Shown: positions 44,527 through 53,403, counted from the stretch's first letter. The stretch: 64,000 nt of DNA from Actinoplanes flavus (GCF_017592555.1 NZ_JAGFNS010000009.1:248001-312000), one strand, 5' to 3'. Notes: generated by a model from the sequence alone, not told the origin. Made by a program: numbers and translations.

Positions 44527-44617
44527 GTGGTTCCTTTCAGGTACGTGCAGTTGAAGCACAATATCCCGCCGAAGCGAGCGGTTGCGATCAACGCCATCGA
44601 CATGTCTTGAGGAAATG

Positions 44618-44646
44618 CCGGACGCCGCCGAAACGGCGACGTCCGG
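44618..44646 (-). terminator. Hairpin between pup and prcB (possible attenuator)
   Basis: A stem of 7 bp (44618-44624 with 44640-44646), continued by an imperfect inner stem around a GAAA-type loop, about 25 bp after the pup stop. It could reduce read-through into prcB. Confidence 0.5.
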
Positions 44647-44669
44647 TCACTTACAAGCGGACAAAACGG

Positions 44670-44885
44670 TCACTGACCGCCCTTTTGGACGTATCCCCTC
44701 ACGAACTCCTCGGCGTTCTCCTCCAGGACGGAGTCGATCTCGTCCAGCAGGTCGTCGACGTCCTCGGTGATCTCCGCGTGCCGCTCGGCGACCTCGGGAT
44801 TGGCCTCGACGGTGACGTCCTCGATCTCCTGGTCGCTGCGGCCCTTCCCGCTCTGCGACTGACCACCTGTGTCTCGGGTTGCCAT
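44670..44885 (-). CDS. pup: Prokaryotic ubiquitin-like protein Pup
   Basis: A 71-residue, disordered and acidic modifier. ATG 44885 has AAGGGGGC upstream. The C-terminal half is the diagnostic DDLLDEIDSVLEENAEEFVR followed by GYVQKGGQ. The protein ends in Gln, so Dop must deamidate it to Glu before PafA can attach it. The central helix region binds the coiled coil of ARC. It is followed by a hairpin and then prcB, and preceded by dop. Confidence 0.97.
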   Translation of the reverse strand: MATRDTGGQSQSGKGRSDQEIEDVTVEANPEVAERHAEITEDVDDLLDEIDSVLEENAEEFVRGYVQKGGQ

Positions 44886-44985
44886 GGATGCCCCCTTCTG
44901 AAGCCACCCGAAGTCCTGCACCATCGGGTTGGGAAAAACCTACCTCGCGCCTATGACGAAAAGTCCCGCCGGAACGGGTGTTTTA

Positions 44986-46503
44986 TTACCGGCTCGTGAT
45001 CACCTCGAGCAGATCCTTGGCGCTCTCACACGTGTCGAAGAGCTGGCCGACGTGCTTCTTGGTGCCCCGCTCCGGCTCCATCATGGGCACCCGGACCAGC
45101 GATTCCCGGCCCACATCGAAGATGACCGAGTCCCAGCTGGCGGCGACCACCTCGGAGGCGTACTGCGCCAGGCAGCGGCCCCGGAAGTAGGCCCGGGTGT
45201 CCTCCGGCGGCTCGTACATGGCGCGCTGCGTGTCGTCGGGGTCCAACAGGGTCTTCATCGACCCGCGGGCCACCAGGCGGTGGTAGAGGCCCTTCTCCGG
45301 GCGCACGTCCGAATACTGCAGGTCGACGAGCTGGAGCTTCGGCGAGGACCAGCCGAGGTTCTCCCGCTCCCGGTAGCCCTCCAGCAGCCGCAGCTTGGCC
45401 ACCCAGTCGAGGGTGTCGGACAGCAGCATCGGGTCGCGGCCGAGCTTGTCCAGCACGTCCTCCCAGCGGTCCAGGACGTCGAGGGTCTGCTCGTCGGCGT
45501 CCTGGCCGTACCGGTCGTCGACGAACTGGCGGGCGCGCTCGTAGTAGGCCCACTGGAGGTCCAGTGCGGTGAGCCGGCGGCCGTCGCGCAGCCGCATCAG
45601 ATGCCCCAGCGCCGGGTCGTGGCTGACCGCCTTGAGCTCGGAGACCGGGTCGGCGATGCCCAGCTCGCCGGTGAACACCTTCTCCTCGATCATGTTCAGC
45701 ACCAGGGCGGTGGTGCCGACCTTGAGGTAGGTGGCGATCTCGGAGAGGTTGGCGTCGCCGATGATCACGTGCAGCCGGCGGTACTTGTCGGCGTCGGCGT
45801 GCGGCTCGTCCCGGGTGTTGATGATGGGCCGCTTCAAGGTCGTCTCCAGACCCACCTCGACCTCGAAGAAGTCGGCGCGGGAGGAGATCTGGAAGCCGGA
45901 GCCGCTGCCGTCCTGCCCGATGCCGACGCGCCCGGCGCCACAGTAGATCTGCCGGGTCACGAAGAACGGGGTGAGGTGGGCGACGATGTCGGCGAACGCG
46001 GTCTGCCGGCGCATCAGGTAGTTCTCGTGGGCGCCGTACGACGCGCCCTTGTTGTCGGTGTTGTTCTTGTAGAGCTGGATCCGGTGGGCGCCCGGGATGG
46101 TGGCGGCCCGCCGCGACGCCTCGGCCATCACCCGCTCGCCCGCCTTGTCCCACTTCACGATGTCGAGCGGGTTGGTCACCTCGGGCGTGCTGTACTCCGG
46201 GTGGGCGTGGTCGACGTAGAGCCGCGCGCCGTTGGTCAGTATCACGTTGGCCAGGCCGAGGTCCTCGTCGGCGAGTGCCTCCGCCGGGTCGTAGGCGGCG
46301 CCGGAGTAGGTGAAGCCCCGCGCGTCACGCAGCGGGGACTCCTCCTCGTAGTCCCAGCGCGCGCGGCCGTTGCGGTTGAGCTCGGGGCGGGCGCCGTAGG
46401 CGTTGACCACCTGGGACGACGTGACCATCGGATTGGCGCCGGGCTGACCGGGCACCGAGATCCCGTACTCCACCTCGGTGCCCATAATCCGTCGAACGCT
46501 CAT
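44986..46503 (-). CDS. dop: Pup deamidase/depupylase Dop
   Basis: A 505-residue homologue of PafA. ATG 46503 (MSVRRIMGTEVEYGIS) is chosen: it follows AGGGTGG and starts just before the ATP-binding GTEVEYG. Dop-specific features are the loop after residue 40 (RARWDYEEESPLRDARGFTY) and LYVDHAHPEYSTPE with the catalytic Asp. Dop deamidates the C-terminal Gln of Pup and also removes Pup from substrates. The gene order is arc-dop-pup-prcB-prcA-pafA. A 425-bp gap separates it from arc. Confidence 0.96.
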   Translation of the reverse strand: MSVRRIMGTEVEYGISVPGQPGANPMVTSSQVVNAYGARPELNRNGRARWDYEEESPLRDARGFTYSGAAYDPAEALADEDLGLANVILTNGARLYVDHAHPEYSTPEVTNPLDIVKWDKAGERVMAEASRRAATIPGAHRIQLYKNNTDNKGASYGAHENYLMRRQTAFADIVAHLTPFFVTRQIYCGAGRVGIGQDGSGSGFQISSRADFFEVEVGLETTLKRPIINTRDEPHADADKYRRLHVIIGDANLSEIATYLKVGTTALVLNMIEEKVFTGELGIADPVSELKAVSHDPALGHLMRLRDGRRLTALDLQWAYYERARQFVDDRYGQDADEQTLDVLDRWEDVLDKLGRDPMLLSDTLDWVAKLRLLEGYRERENLGWSSPKLQLVDLQYSDVRPEKGLYHRLVARGSMKTLLDPDDTQRAMYEPPEDTRAYFRGRCLAQYASEVVAASWDSVIFDVGRESLVRVPMMEPERGTKKHVGQLFDTCESAKDLLEVITSR

Positions 46504-46568
46504 GCGACCACCCTGTTCTTTAGGACCGCGCTGTCCGCCACGAGGCCAAGCCTGCTCATGCATCGAGC

Positions 46569-46916
46569 CTAGACGCTCTCATGGCGCTTTCCGAAGCTGC
46601 CCGTGCGCGCGTCGGCACCTTGCGTGGCGATGTTGATCATCGGGAGCCGGCGGGCGGGCGATCGGGCCGGACGCTCCACGTACCGGTGACCTGCCCAGGC
46701 CGTGCCGAGGGCACCCGCCGTGAGCAGCGGCGCGCCGATCAGCGGCCGGCCGGCGGCGTGGACGGCCGCCGCGAGGACCGGGACATAAAGCAGATAGCGC
46801 AAATAACCGACCGGGCCGGGCCACGCCGGCGGGCGCTGTTCGCTCAGCGCGTAGCCGGGCCGGGCGACTGTCGAACGAGGACGGGGCCGGAGGGAGAACC
46901 CTCCGGCCCCGTCCAC
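46569..46916 (-). other. Doubtful frame between arc and dop, with acyltransferase-like tail
   Basis: A 115-codon frame that begins inside the arc terminator, so its nominal start is improbable, and no good internal start is seen. Its middle is hydrophobic (YLRYLLYVPVLAAAVHAAGR and LLTAGALGTAWAGHRY), ending VERPARSPARRL, which recalls the C-terminus of membrane acyltransferases (OafA type). I think it is either a decayed remnant or a chance frame; it also contains the dop promoter region. Confidence 0.3.
46879..46914 (-). terminator. Strong hairpin terminator after arc
   Basis: A perfect 16-bp stem (46879-46894 with 46899-46914) and AGAA tetraloop, 15 bp after the arc stop. It separates the arc transcript from dop. 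Confidence 0.85.
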
Positions 46917-46928
46917 CGCACGTGCTGG

Positions 46929-48710
46929 TTACAGGTACTGACCGGTGTTGGTGGCGGTCTCGATGGACCGGCCGGCCTCGGCGCCCTTGCCGCCGGAGAC
47001 GAGGGTACGGATGTAGACGATCCGCTCGCCCTTCTTGCCGGAGATCCGGGCCCAGTCGTCGGGGTTGGTGGTGTTCGGCAGGTCCTCGTTCTCCCGGAAC
47101 TCGTCGACGCAGCTGTCGAGCAGGTGCTGCAGCCGGAGCCCCTTCTTGCCGGAGGTGAGGAACTCCTTGATCGCCATCTTCTTGCCACGGTCGACGATGT
47201 TCTGGATCATCGCGCCGGAGTTGAAGTCCTTGAAGTACAGGACCTCCTTGTCACCGTTGGCGTAGGTGACCTCCAGGAAGCGGTTCTCCTCCGTCTCCGT
47301 GTACATCCGCAGGACGACGGCCTCGATCATCGCGGCCACCGTGGCGTCCCGGTTGCCACCGTGCTCGGTCAGGTCGTCCGAGCTGAGCGGCAGGTCGGCC
47401 AGGATGTACTTGGCGAAGATGTCCTTCGCCGCCTCCGCGTCCGGGCGCTCGATCTTGATCTTCACGTCGAGACGGCCGGGCCGCAGGATCGCCGGGTCGA
47501 TCATGTCTTCCCGGTTGGAGGCACCGATGACGATCACGTTCTCCAGGCCCTCGACACCGTCGATCTCGCTGAGCAGCTGGGGAACGATCGTGTTCTCCAC
47601 GTCGCTGGAGACACCCGAGCCACGGGTCCGGAAGATCGAGTCCATCTCGTCGAAGAACACGATCACCGGGGTGCCCTCGCCGGCCTTCTCCCGGGCACGC
47701 TGGAAGACCAGGCGGATGTGCCGCTCGGTCTCGCCCACGTACTTGTTCAGCAGCTCCGGGCCCTTGATGTTGAGGAAGTAGCTGGTGTGCTTCTCCTCGC
47801 CACGCCGCTCGGCGATCTTCTTGGCCAGCGAGTTGGCCACCGCCTTGGCGATCAGGGTCTTGCCGCAGCCGGGCGGGCCGTAGAGCAGGATCCCCTTGGG
47901 CGGGCGCAGCTGGTGCTCCCGGAACAGGTCGGCGTGCAGGAACGGCAGCTCCACCGCGTCGCGGATCTGCTCGATCTGCGAGTGCAGGCCACCGATGTCG
48001 CTGTAGTCGACGTCGGGGACCTCCTCCAGGACGAGCTCCTCGACCTCGCTCTTCGGGATCCGCTCATAGGCGTACGCCGAGCGCGGCTCGATCATCAGCG
48101 AGTCGCCGGCGCGCAACTTGGTGATCTCGAGCGAGTCGGCGAGGAACACGATGCGCTCCTCGTCGGCGTGCGACACCACCAGCGCCCGGTCGGCCGGACC
48201 ACCCGACGGGTTGTCCAGGACCTCCTTGAGCAGCACCACCTCGCCGGTGCGCTCGAAGCCGAACGCGTCGACGACGTTGAGAGCGTCGTTCAGCAGGACC
48301 TCCTGGCCCCGCTGGAGCTCGTCGGTGGCGAGCGACGGCGAGACCGCCACCCGCAGTTTGCGGCCACCGGTGAACACGTCCACCGTGCCGTCCTCGTGGG
48401 CCGTCAGGAACACGCCGTAGCCGCTGGGCGGCTGGGCTAGCCGGTCAATCTCTTCCTTGAGAGTGACGATCTGGGCCCGGGCTTCCTTGAGGGTCGCCAC
48501 GAGCCGCTCGTTGTTCTCGGTCACTCGGGCCAGCTGCGCCTGCGTTGCCGCGAGCCGTTCCTCGAGCTGCCGGAGGTGTCGGGGGCTCTCCGTCAACTTC
48601 CGCCGGACCAGAGCGAGTTCCTCTTGCAGAAACGCGACCTGACTCGAGAGATCGTTGACTTCCTTCTCCGCTCGCGCGGCGCGGGAGTCCGCTTCGTCGC
48701 TACGTGCCAC
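46929..48710 (-). CDS. arc: Proteasome-associated AAA+ ATPase ARC (Mpa)
   Basis: A 593-residue ATPase. GTG 48710 follows GGGGAGGTGG, an excellent ribosome-binding site. Residues 10-95 form the coiled coil that captures Pup. Two OB folds (about 97-235) follow, then the AAA+ domain with Walker A GPPGCGKT (278-285) and Walker B VIVFFDEMDS (D354/E355). The C-terminal three residues QYL are the penultimate-Tyr (HbYX-like) signal that opens the 20S gate. It unfolds pupylated proteins. It is divergent from a ferredoxin gene across a 174-bp region. Confidence 0.96.
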   Translation of the reverse strand: MARSDEADSRAARAEKEVNDLSSQVAFLQEELALVRRKLTESPRHLRQLEERLAATQAQLARVTENNERLVATLKEARAQIVTLKEEIDRLAQPPSGYGVFLTAHEDGTVDVFTGGRKLRVAVSPSLATDELQRGQEVLLNDALNVVDAFGFERTGEVVLLKEVLDNPSGGPADRALVVSHADEERIVFLADSLEITKLRAGDSLMIEPRSAYAYERIPKSEVEELVLEEVPDVDYSDIGGLHSQIEQIRDAVELPFLHADLFREHQLRPPKGILLYGPPGCGKTLIAKAVANSLAKKIAERRGEEKHTSYFLNIKGPELLNKYVGETERHIRLVFQRAREKAGEGTPVIVFFDEMDSIFRTRGSGVSSDVENTIVPQLLSEIDGVEGLENVIVIGASNREDMIDPAILRPGRLDVKIKIERPDAEAAKDIFAKYILADLPLSSDDLTEHGGNRDATVAAMIEAVVLRMYTETEENRFLEVTYANGDKEVLYFKDFNSGAMIQNIVDRGKKMAIKEFLTSGKKGLRLQHLLDSCVDEFRENEDLPNTTNPDDWARISGKKGERIVYIRTLVSGGKGAEAGRSIETATNTGQYL

Positions 48711-48813
48711 GTCCCACCTCCCCGGGGGGCTCGAACGTCTTGGGTCAACACTAGCCGTTCGGAAACCGATTTTGACCCATGCAACACCCTCGTCACCGAC
48801 TCTTGATCGATTG

Positions 48814-48840
48814 GTCCGACCGCACCTGAGCCGGTCGGAC
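48814..48840. promoter_or_regulatory. 9-bp perfect inverted repeat in the arc/ferredoxin divergent region
   Basis: GTCCGACCG (48814-48822) and CGGTCGGAC (48832-48840) are separated by 9 bp, so the centres are 18 bp apart, near two helix turns. It lies 44 bp before the ferredoxin start and about 100 bp from the arc start. The size and symmetry suit an operator for a dimeric regulator; a transcribed hairpin is the alternative. Confidence 0.45.
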
Positions 48841-48884
48841 AGACTTCGGGTACCGTCAGCCGTCACCGGTTGTGGGAGGTAGAA

Positions 48885-49172
48885 GTGTCGGCTGACACTG
48901 ATGAGCTGCGTGTCTGGATCGATCAGGACCTGTGCACCGGTGACGGACTCTGCGTGCAGTACGCCCCGGAGGTGTTCGAACTGGACATCGACGGACTCGC
49001 CTATGTGAAAGACCACTCCGGCGAGTTGCGGCAGGAACCGGGGGCCCGGGTAGGGGTGCCCAGGGGCCTGCTCCTGGAGGTCGTCGACTCGGCCAAGGAG
49101 TGCCCCGGCGACTGCATCCACGTGGTCCGGGCGTCCGACGGCACGGCGGTCGCCGGCCCCGGCGCCGACTGA
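48885..49172 (+). CDS. Single-cluster ferredoxin
   Basis: A 95-residue ferredoxin starting at GTG 48885 with GGGAGGTAGAA upstream. Cys residues are in LCTGDGLC (C-x5-C) and ECPGDCIHV (C-x3-C), as in the [3Fe-4S]- or [4Fe-4S]-type ferredoxins that serve cytochrome P450s and other oxidases. Between them lies YAPEVFELDIDGLAYV. It is next to arc in several actinomycetes, as far as I recall, but no redox partner is encoded near it here. Confidence 0.88.
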   Translation: MSADTDELRVWIDQDLCTGDGLCVQYAPEVFELDIDGLAYVKDHSGELRQEPGARVGVPRGLLLEVVDSAKECPGDCIHVVRASDGTAVAGPGAD

Positions 49173-49203
49173 CCGCCGCCGCGCGAGTGAAGGTGAGTGA
49201 CGG

Positions 49204-49794
49204 TCAGAGGGTGGGACGCCCGACCAGGGACGCCACCACCCGGGAGAACTCCTCGAGCCGGGCGATCTGACCAGGCCCGCCGTCGTCCAGCGTCTTGCCG
49301 AAGCGCAGCGCGTCGTGCCGCAGCGGGGCACGGCCCTCCTCCTCGCCCACGCCGGGCGGCGGCACCGCGTCGTCGACCGAGCTGAGCAGCAGGTAGACGT
49401 CGATGCTGTCGACCCGCGCCTGCCCGTTCGGAGTGCGGGTCAGCCGCCGCCGGCAGCCCACCTCGGTGACCGTGGACAGCGGCACCACCCGCAGCGACGA
49501 GGTCATCGCGCCGGCCGGGCCGTCGCCGGGCGCCACGTCCTCCCCGTGCCACAGCACCAGCCGGCTGCCGTCGCAGACGACGACCTCCTGCCACACCCCG
49601 TTCACCTCGTTGACGAAGCGCTCCAGGGTGAAGCACAGCACCTGGGCGCCGCGCAGCACCCCGAACAGCGCCTCCAGCGCCACCTCGGGATCACGCAGGT
49701 AGGCGCGGGCCGCCGAATCCAGGTCCGGGTAGGGCGACCAGTCCGGGAAGACCGCGGGCATCTCGTTGCTGCCGCCGAAGGGCGGAGAACTCAT
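49204..49794 (-). CDS. Conserved protein of unknown function
   Basis: A 196-residue soluble protein, ATG 49794. It contains VCFTLERFVNEVNGVWQEVV-like sequence (LERFVNEVNGVWQEVVVCDG), VVPLSTVTEVGCRRRL and a C-terminal helix with EEFSRVVASLVGRPTL, suggesting a small alpha/beta fold with PH-like beta strands. I do not recognise a named family. It lies 62 bp downstream of trmI on the same strand and is probably co-transcribed. Confidence 0.78.
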   Translation of the reverse strand: MSSPPFGGSNEMPAVFPDWSPYPDLDSAARAYLRDPEVALEALFGVLRGAQVLCFTLERFVNEVNGVWQEVVVCDGSRLVLWHGEDVAPGDGPAGAMTSSLRVVPLSTVTEVGCRRRLTRTPNGQARVDSIDVYLLLSSVDDAVPPPGVGEEEGRAPLRHDALRFGKTLDDGGPGQIARLEEFSRVVASLVGRPTL

Positions 49795-49855
49795 GGCTGG
49801 CGCTCCTCCGTGTCGTCCCGATCGCTAGGAACCTACCGGACCGCGATGGAGACGG

Positions 49856-50794
49856 TCACTCCCCCGTCGACTCCTCCCGCTGCGCGGCGAGAGCGGCCTG
49901 GGTGGCCTTGCGGATCGCGTACGCCTCCGCGCCCTTGCTGGGCTTGCGGCGCCGCGGCGGCGCGGTGACGCCGGGCGCGAGCTTGCGCGCCGACACCAGG
50001 AAGGCGGTGTGCGCGATCATCCGGTGGTCCGGCCGCACCGCGAGCCCGTCGGCGTGCCAGTCGCGGACCAGCGACTCCCACGCCCGCGGCTCGGTCCAGC
50101 CGCCCCGCTCGCGCAGCGCCTCGACCAGTTCGGACAGCTGCGGGGTGGTGGCCACGTAGCCGATGAACACGCCACCCGGGACGAGCGACTTCTCGACCAT
50201 GTCGAGCGCCTCCCACGGGGTCAGCATGTCCAGGATGATCCGGTCGAAACCGGTGATGTCGTTGCCGGCCACGTCACCGTGGTGCAGATGCCACGCCGGG
50301 TGCGGGCCGCCGAAGAACGCCTCCACGTTCTTCCGGGCCACCGCCGCGAAGTCGTCGCGCAGCTCATAGCTGTGCACCTCGCCGGAACTGCCCACGGCCC
50401 GCAGCAGCGAGCAGGTCAGCGCGCCCGAGCCGGCGCCCGCCTCGAGCACCTTGGCGCCCGGGAAGACGTCGCCCATCGCGACGATCTGCGCCGCGTCCTT
50501 CGGGTAGATCACCTGCGCGCCGCGCGGCATCGACAGCACGTAGTCGGACAGCAGCGGCCGCAGCGCCAGGTAGGCGGTGCCGCTGGACGCGGTGATCACG
50601 CTGCCGTCGGGCAGGCCGATCAGGTCGTCGTGCTCCAGGGCGCCGCGGTGGGTGTGGAACGCCTTCCCGGGCTCCAGCACGATGGTGTGCATCCGGCCCT
50701 TCGGGTCGGTCAGCTGAACGCGGTCACCCGCCCGGAACGGTCCGCGGTGCGCGGGCACCGAGTCGTCGACGGCGGTGGTCGGGGTTGTGGTCAC
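49856..50794 (-). CDS. trmI: tRNA (adenine(58)-N1)-methyltransferase TrmI
   Basis: A 312-residue enzyme starting at GTG 50794. The N-terminal beta domain (AHRGPFRAGDRVQLTDPKGR) is followed by a class I SAM domain with MGDVFPGAKVLEAGAGSGAL (motif I), HSYELRDDFAAVARKN and ITGFDRIILDMLTPWEAL. TrmI makes m1A58 in the T loop of tRNA. The C-terminal tail is Lys/Arg-rich (RRRKPSKGAEAYAIRK). It is 23 bp downstream of the M50 protease gene, the usual actinobacterial arrangement. Confidence 0.93.
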   Translation of the reverse strand: MTTTPTTAVDDSVPAHRGPFRAGDRVQLTDPKGRMHTIVLEPGKAFHTHRGALEHDDLIGLPDGSVITASSGTAYLALRPLLSDYVLSMPRGAQVIYPKDAAQIVAMGDVFPGAKVLEAGAGSGALTCSLLRAVGSSGEVHSYELRDDFAAVARKNVEAFFGGPHPAWHLHHGDVAGNDITGFDRIILDMLTPWEALDMVEKSLVPGGVFIGYVATTPQLSELVEALRERGGWTEPRAWESLVRDWHADGLAVRPDHRMIAHTAFLVSARKLAPGVTAPPRRRKPSKGAEAYAIRKATQAALAAQREESTGE

Positions 50795-50817
50795 TGCTCT
50801 TCTTTCCCAAAGGTCCG

Positions 50818-51969
50818 TCAGGTACGGCTCGCGCGCCTCGGTTCCAGCACGGCGGCCACGTCGGCGACCCGCAGGACGCCCACGACATCCTCGCCTGCGG
50901 TCACCAGGTACTGCGCACCCGGGTGGGCCTGCAGCGCGCGGACCACCTGCTCGCCGGTCAATCCCAGCGGCAGGGCGGTCAGCGCGTCCCGCGAACGGGA
51001 GACGCTCTCCACGCTCACCCACGGCCGCCGGTCCACCGGCACCCGCTCGGCCTGCACCGGATCCACCACCGCGGTCAGGCTGCCCGCCGAGTCCGCCACC
51101 GCCAGCACCACGTCCGGCCGCGGATCCTCGGCCCGGCGCCGCTGCGCCTCACCCAGCGGCGTGCCCGCCGGGACCGCCAGCACCGGCCGGACCAGCGCGC
51201 CCAGATCGACCAGCGGGAACCGGCCGGTCATCCGGCCCAGCCGGATCGACTGCCCCGCCCCCTGCCACAGGGTGAGCACCACCAGCAGCACGAAGATCAG
51301 CCCGAGCAGGGTCAACAGGCCGGTCAGATGCAGCGTCACCACGACCGCCGCGGTGATCAGGGCCAGCACCCGGCCCGCCCAGCCGGCCGCCACGGTCGCC
51401 CGGTTGCGGTCCTTCAGGATCGCCCACAGCGCCGCCCGCAACGCCCGGCCACCGTCCAGCGGCAGGCCCGGCAGCACGTTGAAGACCGCCACCAGCACGT
51501 TGCTCACCGCCAGCTGGAAGGCGATCTGCCCGGGCACGGTCCGCTCCGGCAGCACCAGCGCGGCCGCCGTCGCCACCCCGCCCAGCAGCAGCGACACGGC
51601 CGGCCCGGCCAGCGAGACGAGCGCGTCCACCCGGGGCGCCGGCGCGTCCCGGTCCATCTCGGTCCAGCCGCTGAGCAGCTCCAGCGTGATCCGGCGCACG
51701 CCGATCCCGAACCGGCGGGCGGTCAGCGCGTGGCCCAGCTCGTGCAACAGCACCGAGCCGAGCAGACAGACCACGAAACCCAGACCCACGAGGTACGCCC
51801 AGGGCTGCGCCAACCCCAGCTCGGCCTGCGCGTAGTTCCCATACACCACGGTGACCAGCACCCCGAGCAGCAGCATCGACGCGTTCGCATGCACCGGGAT
51901 GCCGGCGACGTGCCCCACCGGCCGCCCGTCGGCCGGCGGCGGGACCTGCGGTGTCCGGCTCTGCTCCAC
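50818..51969 (-). CDS. Site-2-type M50 zinc metalloprotease with CBS domains
   Basis: A 383-residue polytopic membrane protease. The zinc site HELGH is at residues 76-80, and the second motif NVLPGLPLDGGRALR (LDG type) near 165. Membrane helices span about 30-45, 57-78, 110-135, 150-172 and 190-235. Two CBS-like modules (about 250-375) form a cytoplasmic regulatory end. Such enzymes cut membrane-bound anti-sigma factors or related substrates. CBS domains suggest control by adenine nucleotides. The start is GTG 51969. Confidence 0.9.
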   Translation of the reverse strand: MEQSRTPQVPPPADGRPVGHVAGIPVHANASMLLLGVLVTVVYGNYAQAELGLAQPWAYLVGLGFVVCLLGSVLLHELGHALTARRFGIGVRRITLELLSGWTEMDRDAPAPRVDALVSLAGPAVSLLLGGVATAAALVLPERTVPGQIAFQLAVSNVLVAVFNVLPGLPLDGGRALRAALWAILKDRNRATVAAGWAGRVLALITAAVVVTLHLTGLLTLLGLIFVLLVVLTLWQGAGQSIRLGRMTGRFPLVDLGALVRPVLAVPAGTPLGEAQRRRAEDPRPDVVLAVADSAGSLTAVVDPVQAERVPVDRRPWVSVESVSRSRDALTALPLGLTGEQVVRALQAHPGAQYLVTAGEDVVGVLRVADVAAVLEPRRASRT

Positions 51970-52047
51970 GCGATCGATGCTACGGACACGCCCGCGCGGT
52001 ACCCACCCCGCGTTTTTCGTCGTACCCCTGGCCTAGCCTCTTGAGAC

Positions 52048-53403
52048 ATGACGGCGCTCTCTCCCATGGCTGCCCAGCCGGTCTCCCCACCCCCGCAGCC
52101 CGGTGACCCGGCCCCCGCCTCCGTTCCCGGCCAGGTCACGGCCGCCGACGGCCCGGCGCCGGGCGGGCGCGGCCGCCGGATGGCGGCGCCGTCCGGGCCG
52201 TCGTTGTCGCCGTCGCGGGCCGCCGACTTCAAGACGTGCCCGCTGCTGTTCCGCTTCCGCACGGTGGACAAGCTGCCCGAGACGCCCTCCGCCGACCAGG
52301 TCCGCGGCACCCTGATCCACGCCGTCCTGGAACGCCTGTTCGACCTGCCCGCCGCCGACCGCACCCCGGAGGCCGCGGCCGCGCTCGTCGCCCCCGAGTG
52401 GGAGAAGCTGGTCGCCCAGGAGCCCGAGCTGGCGTCATTGTTCGCCGCCGAGCCACCCGTGGCCGCCGGGCCGTCCGGTTCCCCCGCCGCCCGGTCGGCC
52501 GGCACACAGACCGACCCCGCGACGGACGGCGGCGTGAGCGACCCTGCGACGGACGGCGAGCTGAGCAACCCGGCGGCCGGCGGCCGGCTGAGCGATCCTG
52601 CGGCCGGCGGGCAGAGCGGCCCCGCGGCCGGCGGCCAGCTGAGTGACCCTGCGGCCGGCGGACAGAGCGGCCCCGCAGCCGGCGGCCAGCAGAGCCCAGC
52701 AGCTGGCGGTGGGCTGATGCGTGACCCGGCGGCGGTGGCGGCCGAGGCCGACGCGACCGGCCAGGCCGCGCTCGTCGACGTTCCGTCCGGTGCCGCCGAA
52801 GCCGCGCGGATCGCGGCCTTCCTCTCCGGCGCCCGCGACCTGCTGGCCGGCTACTTCGCGGTGGAGGATCCACGTCGCCTGGAGCCCGCCGAGCGGGAGA
52901 GCCTGATCTCCACGATGATCGGCGACGAGTTGCTGCTGCGCGGCTACATCGACCGCCTCGACGTCTCCCCGGCCGGTGACCTCCGGGTCGTCGACTACAA
53001 GACCGGCGGTGCACCCCGCCAGGCGTTCGAGGGCCGGGCCCTGTTCCAGCTGAAGTTCTACGCCCTGGTTCTGTGGCGCACCCGCGGCGTGGTTCCCCGG
53101 GCGCTGCGGCTGCTCTACCTGAAGGACGCCGAGGCCCTCGACTACAGCCCCGAGGCCGGTGAGCTGGAGCGTTTCGAACGCACCCTGCTCGCCCTCTCCC
53201 AGGCGATCGAGCGCGCCAAACGCGACCGCGACTTCCGTCCCAAGCCCAGCCGCCTCTGCGGCTGGTGCAGCCACCAGAGCCTGTGCCCGGAGTTCGGCGG
53301 CACCCCACCGCCCTATCCGGAGACCGCCGCGATCACCGACCTCACTTCCGGCGCCGAGCCGGACCGGGTCGCCACCCTGCTCCGGGACGACCCTCTTGGC
53401 TGA
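52048..53403 (+). CDS. RecB-family PD-(D/E)XK nuclease with tandem-repeat insertion
   Basis: A 451-residue protein. N-terminal SLSPSRAADFKTCPLLFRFRTVDKL and RGTLIHAVLERLFDLP fit the RecB-like helical start; the nuclease core LLLRGYIDRLDVSPAGDLRVVDYKTG (D...D-x-K, in part LRVVDYKTG) is near residue 300-320; the Cys cluster CGWCSHQSLCP near 405 could bind an Fe-S cluster as in AddB-type nucleases. Between these, about residues 140-232, lies a low-complexity insertion made of DPAAGG and SGPAAGGQ-like repeats. Relatives are usually near 280-310 residues. Function in DNA repair is inferred from the family. Confidence 0.88.
   Translation: MTALSPMAAQPVSPPPQPGDPAPASVPGQVTAADGPAPGGRGRRMAAPSGPSLSPSRAADFKTCPLLFRFRTVDKLPETPSADQVRGTLIHAVLERLFDLPAADRTPEAAAALVAPEWEKLVAQEPELASLFAAEPPVAAGPSGSPAARSAGTQTDPATDGGVSDPATDGELSNPAAGGRLSDPAAGGQSGPAAGGQLSDPAAGGQSGPAAGGQQSPAAGGGLMRDPAAVAAEADATGQAALVDVPSGAAEAARIAAFLSGARDLLAGYFAVEDPRRLEPAERESLISTMIGDELLLRGYIDRLDVSPAGDLRVVDYKTGGAPRQAFEGRALFQLKFYALVLWRTRGVVPRALRLLYLKDAEALDYSPEAGELERFERTLLALSQAIERAKRDRDFRPKPSRLCGWCSHQSLCPEFGGTPPPYPETAAITDLTSGAEPDRVATLLRDDPLG
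52588..52689 (+). repeat. 51-bp tandem repeat (two units) inside the RecB-like gene
   Basis: Units at 52588-52638 and 52639-52689 each encode LSDPAAGGQSGPAAGGQ (17 residues). Degenerate half-units extend from about 52510 to 52722. The repeat is in frame and adds a Gly/Ala/Pro-rich flexible loop. Confidence 0.85.
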
